From: Oxytricha trifallax
Lineage: Eukaryota; Ciliophora; Spirotrichea; Sporadotrichida; Oxytrichidae
Length of the DNA: 64,000 nt
Reading direction: 5' to 3'
NCBI GenBank assembly: GCA_000711775.1
Contig: ARYC01000383.1
Location: 52,498 to 116,497 of the forward strand
In this document: in pieces, positions 11,667 through 22,839 of the stretch
Numbering within the stretch: position 1 is the stretch's first letter
Layout of the letters: each line of letters begins with the position of its first letter
Position numbers and translations under genes: made by a program
Notes under the pieces: model-generated
What the model saw: the letters and a program-made list of their open reading frames with translations, nothing else
What the model was told of the DNA's origin: nothing
Databases searched by the model: none

Positions 11667-12520
11667 TTTTCTGAAATAAAGTAAAATATGGAATAATATT
11701 TAGGTATTATTCGGTTATGTAAAGGCACATTTAACAATGGATTTATTTTTTAGGGGTTTATACTTGATCATGCAACGTTACCAAATAATTAAAATGCTTT
11801 ATCTACCATGCTATTTATGACGTTTGAAAATAAATATGTAAATAAGGATTTTTAAACGTTTAGATGATTTTAACTAATTGAAAGATCAGGCATTGAAAAG
11901 ACTAAAAATGGATTAAGTTAAACGTTTAATCTTATTAAGAAAAATATATAACATCCCAAATGTGTCGTTTTAATATCAATAACCATTAAATCAGATAATA
12001 ATTAATGAGTACTACCAAATTATTGTAAAACATGATACAGAGGCTTTAAAGAAAAAATAACTATGTGGAAAATATCTAACATGAATATCTTGAGAAACTA
12101 TTTGATGGATAAAAGATGATTCAAGAATACTGCTACAAAAATTAAAAACTGCCTTATATTGTTTAATAATGAGATATAATTCAACTAAATTAAAAAACAA
12201 TATAAAAAGCCTTTATAAAAGCAGCTATATTGCTTTAAAGAACATCAAAATATGTCTTAAATATTGATGTAATATATATAATAAAGCACACTTGATCATA
12301 CTTGATGAGATTAATTAAGACAAATATAAATATTTAAGAACATAAAAAAAATTTAAAAAAGATATTTTAAATGACTTTGATGGAAACCATAATTCTGTAT
12401 AAATAAATAAACTCTTAAAGAAAAACGAAAATGGTAAAAGAATGCTGTAATATCAAATATGGCAGTGAATGCTTTATGATTAACTGTCTGGTATAATTTA
12501 GCAAATGTAAGATGCATAGA
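11667..12520. other. AT-rich spacer without recognisable gene
   Basis: Between the fibre pseudogene and the tandem array. A 62-codon minus frame at 12012-12200 is dominated by AT-rich codons (Phe, Ile, Tyr) and I do not regard it as a gene. The 9-mer AAACGTTTA occurs twice (near 11855 and 11921). Confidence 0.4.
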
Positions 12521-15231
12521 CTTGTTATAAATTTATATAAAATAAGATTTAGTTGGAAAAGTACTCGCTGACATGAGAAATTCACTTTTCATTTTTATTA
12601 TCATTTTCAAGCCAATCACCTGCCTGTGAAGTCAAATCTTGGCAATATTCTTGATGAGATAGGCATTTGAATGATTGAAAATATTTAAATCATTAAATTC
12701 TCCAATAATACTCAGCCGAAATTTCTCTAAAAATACTTCAAAAAGAAAGAGCGACTTCAGATGCTTAGGCTTGTTATAAATTTATATAAAATAAGATTTA
12801 GTTGGAAAAGTACTCGCTGACATGAGAAATTCACTTTTCATTTTTATTATCATTTTCAAGCCAATTACCTGCCTGTGAAGTCAAATCTTGGCAATATTCT
12901 TGATGAGATAGGCATTTGAATGATTGAAAATATTTAAATCATTAAATTCTCCAATAATACTCAGCCGAAATTTCTCTAAAAATACTTCAAAGAAAGAGCG
13001 ACTTCAGATGCTTAGGCTTGTTATAAATTTATATAAAATAAGATTTAGTTGGAAAAGTACTCGCTGACATGAGTAATTCACTTTTCATTTTTATTATCAT
13101 TTTCAGGCCAATTACCTGCCTGTGAAGTCAAATCTTGGCAATATTCTTGATGAGATAGGCATTTGAATGATTGAAAATATTTAATTCATTAAATTCTCCA
13201 ATAATACTCAGCCGAAATTTCTCTAAAAATACCACAAAGAAAGAGCGACTTCAGATGCTTAGGCTTGTTATAAATTTATATAAAACAAGATTTAGTTGGT
13301 AAAGTACTCGCTGACATGAGAAATTCAATTTTTTCATTTTTATTATCATTTTCAAGCCAATTACCTGCCTGTGAAGTCAAATCTTGGCAATTTTCTTGAT
13401 GAGATAGGCATTTGAATGATTGAAAATATTTAAATCATTAAATTCTCCAATAATACTCAGCCGAAATTTCTCTAAAAATACTTCAAAGAAAGAGCGACTT
13501 CAGATGCTTAGGCTTGTTATAAATTTATATAAAATAAGATTTAGTTGGAAAAGTACTCGCTGACATGAGAAATTCACTTTTCATTTTTATTATCATTTTC
13601 AAGCCAATTACCTGCCTGTGAAGTCAAATCTTGGCAATATTCTTGATGAGATAGGCATTTGAATGATTGAAAATATTTAAATCATTAAATTCTCCAATAA
13701 TACTCAGCCGAAATTTCTCTAAAAATACTTCGAAGAAAGAGCGACTTCAGATGCTTAGGCTTGTTATAAATTTATATAACATAAGATTTAGTTGGAAAAG
13801 TACTCGCTGACATGAGAAATTCCCTTTTCATTTTTATTATCATTTTCAAGCCAATAACCTGCCTGTGAAGTCAAATCTTGGCAATATTCTTGATGAGATA
13901 GGCATTTGAATGATTGAAAATATTTAAATCATTAAATTCTCCAATAATACTCAGCCGAAATTTCTCTAAAAATACTTCAAAGAAAGAGCGACTTCAGATG
14001 CTTAGGCTTGTTATAAATTTATATAAAATAAGATTTAGTTGGAAAAGTACTCGCTGACATGAGAAATTCACTTTTCATTTTTATTATCATTTTCAAGCCA
14101 ATTACCTGCCTGTGAAGTCAAATCTTGGCAATATTCTTGATGAGATAGGCATTTGAATGATTGAAAATATTTAAATCATTAAATTCTCCAATAATACTCA
14201 GCCGAAATTTCTCTAAAAATACTTCGAAGAAAGAGCGACTTCAGATGCTTAGGCTTGTTATAAATTTATATAACATAAGATTTAGTTGGAAAAGTACTCG
14301 CTGACATGAGAAATTCCCTTTTCATTTTTATTATCATTTTCAAGCCAATAACCTGCCTGTGAAGTCAAATCTTGGCAATATTCTTGATGAGATAGGCATT
14401 TGAATGATTGAAAATATTTAAATCATTAAATTCTCCAATAATACTCAGCCGAAATTTCTCTAAAAATACTTCGAAGAAAGAGCGACTTCAGATGCTTAGG
14501 CTTGTTATAAATTTATATAACATAAGATTTAGTTGGAAAAGTACTCGCTGACATGAGAAATTCCCTTTTCATTTTTATTATCATTTTCAAGCCAATAACC
14601 TGCCTGTGAAGTCAAATCTTGGCAATATTCTTGATGAGATAGGCATTTGAATGATTGAAAATATTTAAATCATTAAATTCTCCAATAATACTCAGCCGAA
14701 ATTTCTCTAAAAATACTTCAAAGAAAGAGCGACTTCAGATGCTTAGGCTTGTTATAAATTTATATAAAATAAGATTTAGTTGGAAAAGTACTCGCTGACA
14801 TGAGAAATTCACTTTTCATTTTTATTATCATTTTCAAGCCAATAACCTGCCTGTGAAGTCAAATCTTGGCAATATTCTTGATGAGATAGGCATTTGAATG
14901 ATTGAAAATATTTAAATCATTAAATTCTCCAATAATACTCAGCCGAAATTTCTCTAAAAATACTTCAAAGAAAGAGCGACTTCAGATGCTTAGGCTTGTT
15001 ATAAATTTATATAAAATAAGATTTAGTTGGAAAAGTACTCGCTGACATGAGAAATTCACTTTTCATTTTTATTATCATTTTCAAGCCAATTACCTGCCTG
15101 TGAAGTCAAATCTTGGCAATATTCTTGATGAGATAGGCATTTGAATGATTAAGAATATTTAAATCATTAAATTCTCCAATAATACTCAGCCGAAATTTCT
15201 CTAAAAATACAACAAAGAAAGAGCGACTTTA
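12521..15231. repeat. Tandem array: 11 copies of a 247-bp repeat
   Basis: Monomers start (at CTTGTTATAAATTTATATAA) at 12521, 12770, 13017, 13264, 13513, 13760, 14007, 14254, 14501, 14748 and 14995. Spacing is 247 bp except for two of 249. Copies are almost identical. Linked variants (AACATAAG with CCCTTTTC and CAATAACC) mark monomers at 13760, 14254 and 14501, indicating recent multi-monomer amplification or conversion. The unit includes an imperfect inverted pair (GCCTGTGAAG ... GATAGGC). The last copy ends in diverged sequence at 15231. I see no gene in the monomer. It is satellite-like and probably germline-limited; a structural role is unknown. Confidence 0.95.
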
Positions 15232-16169
15232 GATTATAGTTTTTATTGTATTTTTGTTCTTAGTTCTTTTATGATATATATTATTTTTGCTTTAAATATA
15301 TTTTTATTTTTATATCCTTCTATTAAACTATATATTGAATAATTAAATTTTAAAATATAAGTTTAAACAAAATTTATGTACTATATTTATCATGATGTTG
15401 ATATGATTTATTTTTAGATCACCAATAATTATTATAAATTAATGGAGTTTAAATTATATTACTTGTTTATATCTTAAAATTAATTAAATATTTGCCAACT
15501 TATTTACGAGAAATTATTATTTTCTTAAGTATGATTATAGATTTTGACAATTTTGATTAATTGTGCTTTGTATCTGGTATATCTAATTATTTAGCTTGAA
15601 ATTATTTTTATGCATTAAAGTGGTTTAATTGAAGTTACTAACATTTCACATAATCACTTAAATAAATGAGTACAGAAACAATGATTTAGTTTAAATAATA
15701 TTTTTATACCCTATTATCGAATTTATCGATTTACCAAAACATTTAATAAGAAACTTATACAATAAAGCAATTTGATTTACTAAACGCCTTTTTATTTGTT
15801 AACCTTATAAGATCGACTTTTTATTAGATTACCATTAAAGATATTTTAACAACTTAGCAATTACAAATAATAAATATAATGAGGATAAATATATTTAATA
15901 AATTTATGATAATCGCTTTAATAAAGATCAAATAATTTCATAATTATTCTACCATTATATATACAGTAATTTATCAACCGATTTAATAAATCCCTTGTCT
16001 CTGGCAATTATTCTCTTCCCTCAATATCTAGGCGGTAAATATTTTAAATCCATTAGTTTAGTGAAAATAAATATATATTAAATATTTTTACGAAATTTAT
16101 TTCGTGCTACCAAAACATTCTATATTCCCATAATTCATAACCGCATTAAGTATATAATATGAGGTGATA
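15232..16169. other. AT-rich spacer
   Basis: Non-coding by eye on both strands; no repeat with the rest of the window noticed. Confidence 0.4.
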
Positions 16170-16435
16170 TAAAACCCCATGAATTTTTTAAGAATTAAGA
16201 TAAGGGGTTACAATTGATTAATTAAGAATTTTTATTATATTGGCGTAAATTTAATCTATTTAGACTAATAATTAAACCCATTGGCTCGAATTATTTTCCA
16301 TATAAAATAAACAAATCAGGGTGTGTATATTGTCTTTTGCGATATTTTTAATTGATTTTAGCCAATATAATAATAACTCTTAATTAATCAATTGTACCCC
16401 CTTATCTCAATTCTTAAAAAATTCATGGGGTTTTA
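16170..16435. mobile_element. 266-bp inverted-repeat (MITE-like) element
   Basis: Ends TAAAACCCCATGAATTTTTT and the reverse complement AAAAAATTCATGGGGTTTTA. The inverted similarity runs about 85 bp inward with few mismatches (AGATAAGGGG matches CCCCTTATCT). No ORF. I could not define a clear target-site duplication. Confidence 0.8.
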
Positions 16436-16753
16436 CTAACAAACAATAGGTCAATAAATACAATATAATTAATCTTACATATCAAATCATATTTTCTTCA
16501 CTTGTATTTTATGAATAAATTTTACAATTTATTATGAAACTTTAAAAATAAAAAAATTGCGATACATTAAGGATTTAAATCTTTGAATAAGTAAAATTAA
16601 AAAAATTCTAAGTAAAAAAAACGCTATAATAATATAACTTATAAATATCTAATTATCCCGTTAATATATATCAATAAAGTTGGAGAAAGGTAAAAAGTCA
16701 TAATTAATAAATATTTTCAAATATGATCAAAATAGGCAAAATTAGCGTATTTG
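16436..16753. other. AT-rich spacer, nothing seen
   Basis: Low-complexity sequence between the 266-bp inverted-repeat element and the ATT repeat that closes the first tailed element. Confidence 0.4.
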
Positions 16754-18236
16754 AATAATAATAATAATAATGTGATCACATTGAGGTCTCTGGGGACCCC
16801 CCCCCGATCTTAAATATATGTTAATATATATATATAAGGGTCAAGCCCTCTCAATTAGTTTTTGTCAACTATCTGGACATCTAGTCTTTTTCTTGAGACT
16901 TGATTTCTCTGTATACTTTCTTATACTGAGATTTCTTCTTCTTTTTCTTTAAGTGTCTTGTCTCTTAGGGATTCAAATTCCATTCCTGTGTACATGGTTT
17001 TTCAGGGTGAGTCATATTAAAATACCATGGGTGTATTTCGAAATAGTGTTTTGTCTCTTCTCTGAGTTGTACTTTTCTATACGTGGTTTTTATCCTTACC
17101 CTTTTCCAAATGTTAATCAATGACCTGATATTCGAAATGTCCGATTGGAACATATCTACTATGCCTGTAGTAAGGTGGTAGTTTTCGTCATGGATTATAA
17201 TTATTTTTGCCAAGCTTATAATTCTCTAGTCACTGGTAGAGATTTTCTCATGTTCATTGGTTAATAGTCTATGGTATAACTTATGAGGTTATTGTCTAAC
17301 TATCTTAGGTATGTGTTGAGGGATGTAGTTTCTGGCCAGAATCTGATCAGAATTTGAGTGTATACCGGTGTGTGTGACGTATTAGTAGTGCGAAGTTGAA
17401 GATCTAGAAAAGATGTCTGATCGCTATTTAATAGTGAAAAACTTGAAGTAGCCTTTAATGTATGGGCTTAGCTTTTTTGGGTCAGATTTTATTCGTTTTG
17501 GATTTCCTCCATCTTGTATGTTAAGGTAGAGTCATTACTAGACTGTTTTTTGAGTGTTTCTTCTTATGGGGTAGTTTTTATGTGCGATTTGATTTTACCC
17601 GAGTTTATAGATTAGTTTTCGATATCAAATATGGAGATGGGGTTTTTTTGGCCTTGTTTAGGGGTGATGGGGAGAGGAGATTTGGTTTATGAGTTTTCTG
17701 TTCTTCTTGAATTGTAGAACCTTTTGTTATAAGATTACTTGTTTTGTTCCTTTTGTTTGAGTCTTTGTCAAGTCTTGGTGAGTTATTGTTATTTAAGTTT
17801 GTGGAACTCAAGTTTCTCCTTTTGAAGTTGGTTTATCTGCTATTGAATTTGCTTCTTTGAGTTCTATGTATTTAGTAGGTACGTCATGACCTATGTGAGA
17901 GTAGTAATGGGGCATGAACTCGAAGTTAGGTGTTTTATCTTAGCTGTCAAATGAGCAGTCGTCTTCTTCATCACTCCAATCATAAGATTCTTAAAGAGCT
18001 AGTCTCTCTTTATTCTTTGAGATGATGTAGTTAATTGGGTAGGGTATGTTTAGTCTATCGTAGATGTCTAGGGGATCTTTGTCGCCTTCTTCCCATTCGT
18101 AGTTGAATTCAAAAGATTCTTCGTCATCAGGAATCTATTGGTCGAGCATGCTTTCTATGCTTATTTGCTCTACTTGTTTGGGTGTTAATTCTCCATTAGT
18201 GGAGAGAGTTGTCTGCTGAAATCAGCAAGACATTGA
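16754..18236 (-). mobile_element. Tailed element R1 (non-LTR-type 3' end), minus orientation
   Basis: Reading the minus strand, broken coding sequence ends at TGA 16851-16853. The family tail follows: a hairpin with GGGCTTGACCC, AT stretches, GATC plus a C/G run, GAGGTCTC, then GTGATCACATT and an (ATT)n microsatellite (16754-16771). The same tail closes five other segments in the window. A structured 3' end followed by a short tandem repeat is typical of target-primed retrotransposons with a stem-loop tail. No reverse-transcriptase motif is visible, so this would be a 5'-truncated or non-autonomous copy. Confidence 0.6.
16851..18236 (-). pseudogene. Decayed ORF(s) of tailed element R1
   Basis: The N-terminal part is acidic (FEFNYEWEEGDKDP, SYDWSDEEDDCSFDSQD, HYYSHIGHDVP) and closely resembles the R6 copy at 39.2-39.9 kb (YNYVWEEGDDEPP, ENWSDDEDCQSF, HYYSHNGIKTP). 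The C-terminal part (DQILARNYIPQHIPKIV; SLAKIIIIHDENY; ETKHYFEIHPWYF) matches R6 (HILARNFIPKQIPKII; SLAKITFIHDNY; EIKEHFENQPWF) and ends in a Lys/Arg-rich tail. Parts lie in different frames, so frameshifts are present. I do not recognise the family. Confidence 0.6.
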
Positions 18237-18281
18237 TAGTAAGCAATCTCAAAACTCCTACAATATATTAAATAAATCCTG

Positions 18282-18350
18282 TTAAAAAAGTTAAATTAGG
18301 TTATCCTTGTGAGTTAAGTCGCACATCTCACAAATTAACTTCTAATTTAA
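18282..18350. other. Long imperfect hairpin
   Basis: TAAATTAGGTTAT-x2-TTGTGAG, a 13-nt loop, CTCACAA-ATTAACTTCTAATTTA. The inner 7-bp stem is perfect and the flanks continue the symmetry. It sits between element R1 and a conserved non-coding block. Role unknown. Confidence 0.5.
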
Positions 18351-18439
18351 TAATAGCGTATTTGAAGAGTTTTAAAAATCATGAGAAATTTAACTTTTTA
18401 GATTTAGGATACCAAATCGTCTTCTTATTTGTTATCATT

Positions 18440-18690
18440 CCTCAGAGCCTTAGACAACTCATCATAGTGTGGGAAGCTACAGATCATAGTTTTTTGAGCT
18501 CCTCTTTCAAACCTAATATTTGCGGACATCACCAAATAAGTACTCTTGGGGAAACCAGGGCTCCCATTTAAGTGAAGAGTCCTTGGCATGGACTATTGCT
18601 AAAGCCGAAGGTTATCATAAAACCTTCATTTCTACTTTAACAAGTCACCAAGGCATTCACTATTGTTCAGCATCCTCTTAATACATAGAT
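18440..18690 (-). ncRNA. Candidate structured non-coding block, diverged third copy
   Basis: Read on the minus strand, this stretch aligns by eye with the left ends of the two 11-kb units (42880-43160 and 53940-54200). Shared landmarks in order: CCATGCCAAGG/CCAAGCCAGG, a GCCCTGGTTTCCC/GCCTTGGTCTCTC block, TTTGGTGATGTCCG/TCTGGTGACGTCG, AGGTTTGAAAGA, AAAACTATGATCT and TCTAAGGCTC/ACTAAGGCTC. Each copy can form a hairpin upstream (here GAAGGTT-loop-AACCTTC). Conservation of a non-coding stretch with different but equivalent hairpins suggests an RNA gene, a structured UTR or an element end. The coding frame across it on the plus strand is probably accidental. Confidence 0.45.
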
Positions 18691-18699
18691 ACATGTTAA

Positions 18700-20050
18700 A
18701 TGTCACATCTTAACATTTTGTGAAAATATCATGATCATTTTACACTTTTTTTATTTTATTACTTTTCAATTATTTATCATTTTCATTTTTAACTATATTT
18801 TCTTTATATTTGAATATTTATAATATTTTATCTTAATATTTTTTTTAAATAATTATTAAATATATCAAATTTTAGAACTCTTATAAATTTGTTATTTTAT
18901 ATGATTATAATTTCAATTGTAATTATATTCACGATATTGTGCTAAATTGTCTATTTTATATTTGTTGTGTGTGTGTCAATTTTTTAATAATAGTTTTGGC
19001 AAATATAAATAATCAATTTCGAAAGATTCATAGAAAACCTCAAAAAAATATCATCCAAGCCTGAAATAATATAAATTCTATTGAGCTAATTTTAAATATG
19101 ATTTCATAAAAAACATTATTAGAAAAGCGTTTTTAACATGTAATGAAAAGAAGATATGGATTTAAGTAAAGTCAAGGACATAGTAATTTTAACAAGTTAT
19201 ATAAAAAGCATAAAAATGACAAATTTAGAAAAGAATGTTAAGTTAAAGATTATTAAAGTTTTCAAGGTAGTGTTGACATGAAAATAAATATAATTAAAGT
19301 AAATGATTAATATTATTTTTTCATATAAGAAATTTAGTCAAAGAATATTGTGTGGTAAACTTGAATAAATATAGCAACGAGAGAAATGAAAAATCAAAAT
19401 AACTTAATTAAAAATATTAATATGAATATACAAGTGAGGGAAATTATCATAGAATAGAACATAATAATCCCACTAAGTTTAAAGATACTTCAGGTTTAAT
19501 TAGGCATCTTTTCTATGATTTGGCTAGTTGATTTTAAGCATAAAAAGGTAGATTCTAGAAGAGTAGTGACAATTTTTTGGTTTAAGGAATTATGTTATTG
19601 ACTATAGAAAACCTTAATTTTCTCTCTTTTTAATTATTATTAATGCATCATATTTTGCTTTTACAACTTTTTTATCATGTTCTATAGATATTAATAATTT
19701 CATGGTCTTTAATTTCTTTTTCTGTATAAATCTTTTTTAATTTTTATGAATTATATAAGGTTTATTGGTATTTAAACTTTTAATTTATTTTCTATTAATT
19801 TTCGGTTTTATTATTAAAAAGGTTTTATATTTAATAGTATTATTTGCTTTATAAAATAATATAAATTAGTTAATAAGAAAATCAAATGCAAAACCAGTTT
19901 AATCATTTAAGTGTCTTGATTAAAGAGCAATTTACATGAGCAATCTAATTATAGATACTTAATATACTTTTATTCACATTTATAATTATTTGATACTTTG
20001 TAGATTCAGTTGCTGATTATTATTATTGCTATTAGTCTTCCATTTATTCT
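18700..20050. other. AT-rich spacer
   Basis: No sustained coding frame on either strand and no repeat shared with the rest of the window. Confidence 0.4.
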
Positions 20051-20059
20051 CTCAACAAT

Positions 20060-20520
20060 CTTTTCATTCGGCATGTATCCTCAGTCTTACAATTTCCCTT
20101 GCTTTTATGTCATCAAAATCTTTCCAAGCTCCTCCTCTGCCTCCTGCGATTACTCATTTGCTGGTCTCTCCACTGTACTGTGACTCTCTGATCTAACTCT
20201 TTGTGGTCTACTTCCAAGCCATCTGCCACCTTTGTGTTATCCTCTGAAGCCATCTCTGCCGCTTTTGCACCCTCCGCAGCAGCCCTGCATCCTCCTCTGT
20301 AGTTGTCATTGTCATCGTTTCTCTCTCGAGCCTCTCTGGCTTTACCTCCTCAATAACACCCCCATTCACGAGTATCTCCTCTCCCCCTTGACTTACTCAT
20401 CAGCTGAAGGCTGGTCTCCACATTGGGCTTCTCGGTATTTTTGCAAATCAGTATTGCAGGGGAAGTCACGGGAAGATCTTCGAATGGGGGGCGGCCAGGA
20501 GCACTACTCGATTCTCTAAG
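20060..20520 (-). pseudogene. Arg/Gly-rich coding remnant in a higher-GC island
   Basis: This segment is clearly richer in G and C than its surroundings. On the minus strand two frames read as one plausible protein interrupted by a TGA: PPFEDLPVTSPAILICK and SKSRGRGDTREWGC before it, then REARERNDDNDNYRGG, VTVQWRDQQMSNRRRQRR and a TGA after LERF. Arg/Gly and Arg/Asp-rich stretches suggest a nucleic-acid-binding protein, but I recognise no domain. A 95-codon plus-strand frame over the same bases looks like the antisense shadow. Confidence 0.4.
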
Positions 20521-20536
20521 TTTTTATCTACTGAGA

Positions 20537-21835
20537 TGGGGTCTCCGACTTAGACATCTTTGCTGTGGGCTGAGATAAGTAGAAATCTTTATTTTTCGGA
20601 CCACCATATGGTATTGAGCGAGCGTTTTGAGGCATATTTCTTTAGTAATCGTAACTATGATGTTGATCAAATTAATCTTAAACTTGTAAATTTCTCTCGC
20701 CTGTTGAGCTTTTCCTCTCTTCCTAGAGCGCTTTCCTCTATCTTGCTGTGTGGGGCGCCAGGGCGGATTCTTTAACTGTCTAAAGGGGTTCAATAAAGAT
20801 GGAGTACTCTACCTAATGGGGAAGCAGAGGAATCTTAAAGTAGTATACCGTGGCGCTGCACTCGTTGGCGTCTTAACCAATGGGGTTCCCATCCACTCTT
20901 GCACTTCAGAGCACTTATACGACTTTTTCGTATCAAAGGAAGCAGGCTCAGATGCCAAGAGAGTAGAAGTTGATCAATATATTATGGAAGCAGCAAATAT
21001 TAGACTTTCTTTTACTACTGCTCATTCAGTCCCTGCGTTTATACCAGTAGTCTCAGCGCAAATGGAGTTGCTACATCATGCTCTTCCAGTACCCAATGCA
21101 CCAAGGACTGCTTGAAAACGCTAACACTAATCTTCCAGCTGCTTAAAGGGTCAAAAGTATTGTCAGTCTTGCAAGAGATGGTCACCTTATTATTGTAGAA
21201 ATACATTCGAAATTGGGAAATTAAAATTAATTAATTTAAATTTAAATCAAAATAGTGGCAGTTAAAGTTGGCCAATTTAAACGATCTTGAGCTTATTAGA
21301 TAGGGAATGCTAAATCAGCTGGACTTTACTATTGTCGGTACTATTTTATCGCATCCATGGAGCAAGATAACTTGAGTTTAATGTGAGGGTATAATTTAAT
21401 AAATTTAGAGGTGTTTAATTAAACTCAAGTTATCTCGCTCCATGGATGCGATAAATTAGTACCGCCAATAGTAAAGTCCAGCTGATTTTGAATTCTCTAT
21501 GAATGAGCCCAAGATCGCTTAAATTGGCCAACTTTAACTGCCACTATTTTGATTTAAATTTAATTTAATTAATTTTTATTTCCCAATTTCGAATATATTT
21601 CTACAATATTGGGCTCTACAAAGCCACTAATGCTCTTTTGAAGCAATTCGATGTTGATGCTTGCAACGGTGTGATAATTGAAGGTGCATACTTCTATGTC
21701 TCTACTCTCCTCTTCCCCTGGTTCCATCCCTGGAGGGCTCCGCTGGTAATACTGGCCAATTGTTGTCACTACTGGAATCCATTAGTACAGGTCATGTACT
21801 TCTTCTCATCCTGGATTAGATTACTGTCTAATTGA
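20537..21835 (+). pseudogene. Unrecognised protein-coding remnant split by a foldback element
   Basis: Three open stretches in the same direction: from about 20537 (SLLWAEISRNLYFSDHHMVL ...), a second frame at 20750-21115 (GVLYLMGKQRNLKVVYRGAA ... QYIMEAANIRLSFTTAHSVP), and, after the inverted-repeat insertion at 21193-21606, a third (GLYKATNALLKQFDVDACNG ... LLFPWFHPWRAPL) to a TGA near 21835. Base composition is more balanced and the codons less AT-biased than in neighbouring regions. A frameshift near 20750, a TGA near 21113 and the insertion make it non-functional as it stands. The insertion could be removed developmentally, as germline-limited DNA is. The family is not recognised. Confidence 0.45.
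21193..21606. mobile_element. 414-bp foldback (MITE-like) element, TTGTAGAAATAC ends
   Basis: Nearly the whole element is an inverted repeat: arms of about 190 bp around a loop at about 21381-21419. Termini are TTGTAGAAATACATTCGAA and its near reverse complement. The same termini (TTGTAGGAATACATTCGA) bound the 416-bp elements at 50249 and 61354, so they form one family although the interiors differ. It interrupts the coding remnant around it. Confidence 0.85.
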
Positions 21836-21839
21836 GATC

Positions 21840-22830
21840 GCCATTTAGAACTGTGAAGCTTAATACTCTGATTCAATATCGTTCATTGATATAGCAGAGT
21901 TGATTTGTTTCTGTGAGATTGAAAGTATCTATTTTCAGTATTAATTGTTAGTGTTTAATTGTAAACTACTTATTCAAATTATAATAAACATCTATCATTT
22001 ATTGTGCTATTTATTGATTATTAAAGATTCAATGTCACCTTTTTGTCATCTTTTTGTTTTTGTTTTTTTTTACATTTAAATATAAATGGGGTTTTATTTA
22101 ACAGTTGAGTTGTCAATTTTAATTTTTAAATGAATAAATAATTAGTTATCCTCAATTTGTGAGGATATTCAATTTTAACTGCTGAAAATATTTATTTTTA
22201 TGCTATAATCTAAATGAATATTAATTATATTGTAATATTATTTATGAAATGATAAAATTGAATATTATAAATAATTATTCTTTTTTAATTATTTTAAGTA
22301 TATAAATTGATATGCATTTAATTTCACTACTTTTTAATTGTAAATGATTAATAAACTATTAATTTTTATTCAATTTAACAGATATATAACTTATTCTCAC
22401 ATAGCATTAATCTTCAAAACGACTCTTTTCGATAAATACATTTAAATTTTAGTAATCATCCTTTTTATAATAGCACTACATTTCAATCTTAGCAATAATC
22501 ATCATTTTAATTCGAAGTTTTAGTAAATATTTGTATGATTTAGAATACAATCATTTCATATGTGCTGATGGCTTTTGCGTTTGATTTTGCATAATAATAT
22601 TATCAGTTATATTCACAGATATCATGCATGTATATTTCTTTTATACTGCTATTAAATGCTAAATTGTCATTTGCTAAACTATTAAGATAGAGTTTTAAAT
22701 AAAATTTATATAGTATTTATTTTAGGTTAGTGAATCACTTTCAAATATAATGTTTCAACACAATAGAAATAAGCAGCCAATACAGCTCTAACTAATAGTA
22801 ATTTATAGCTTAATAAAAGGCTATTATTAA
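21840..22830. other. AT-rich spacer
   Basis: Low-complexity A/T sequence without a coding frame that I can support. Confidence 0.4.
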
Positions 22831-22839
22831 ATTGCAAAT

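Noticed and set aside
12521-15231. CRISPR array
   Set aside because: Repeats are 247 bp and directly abutting with no spacers, in eukaryotic DNA.
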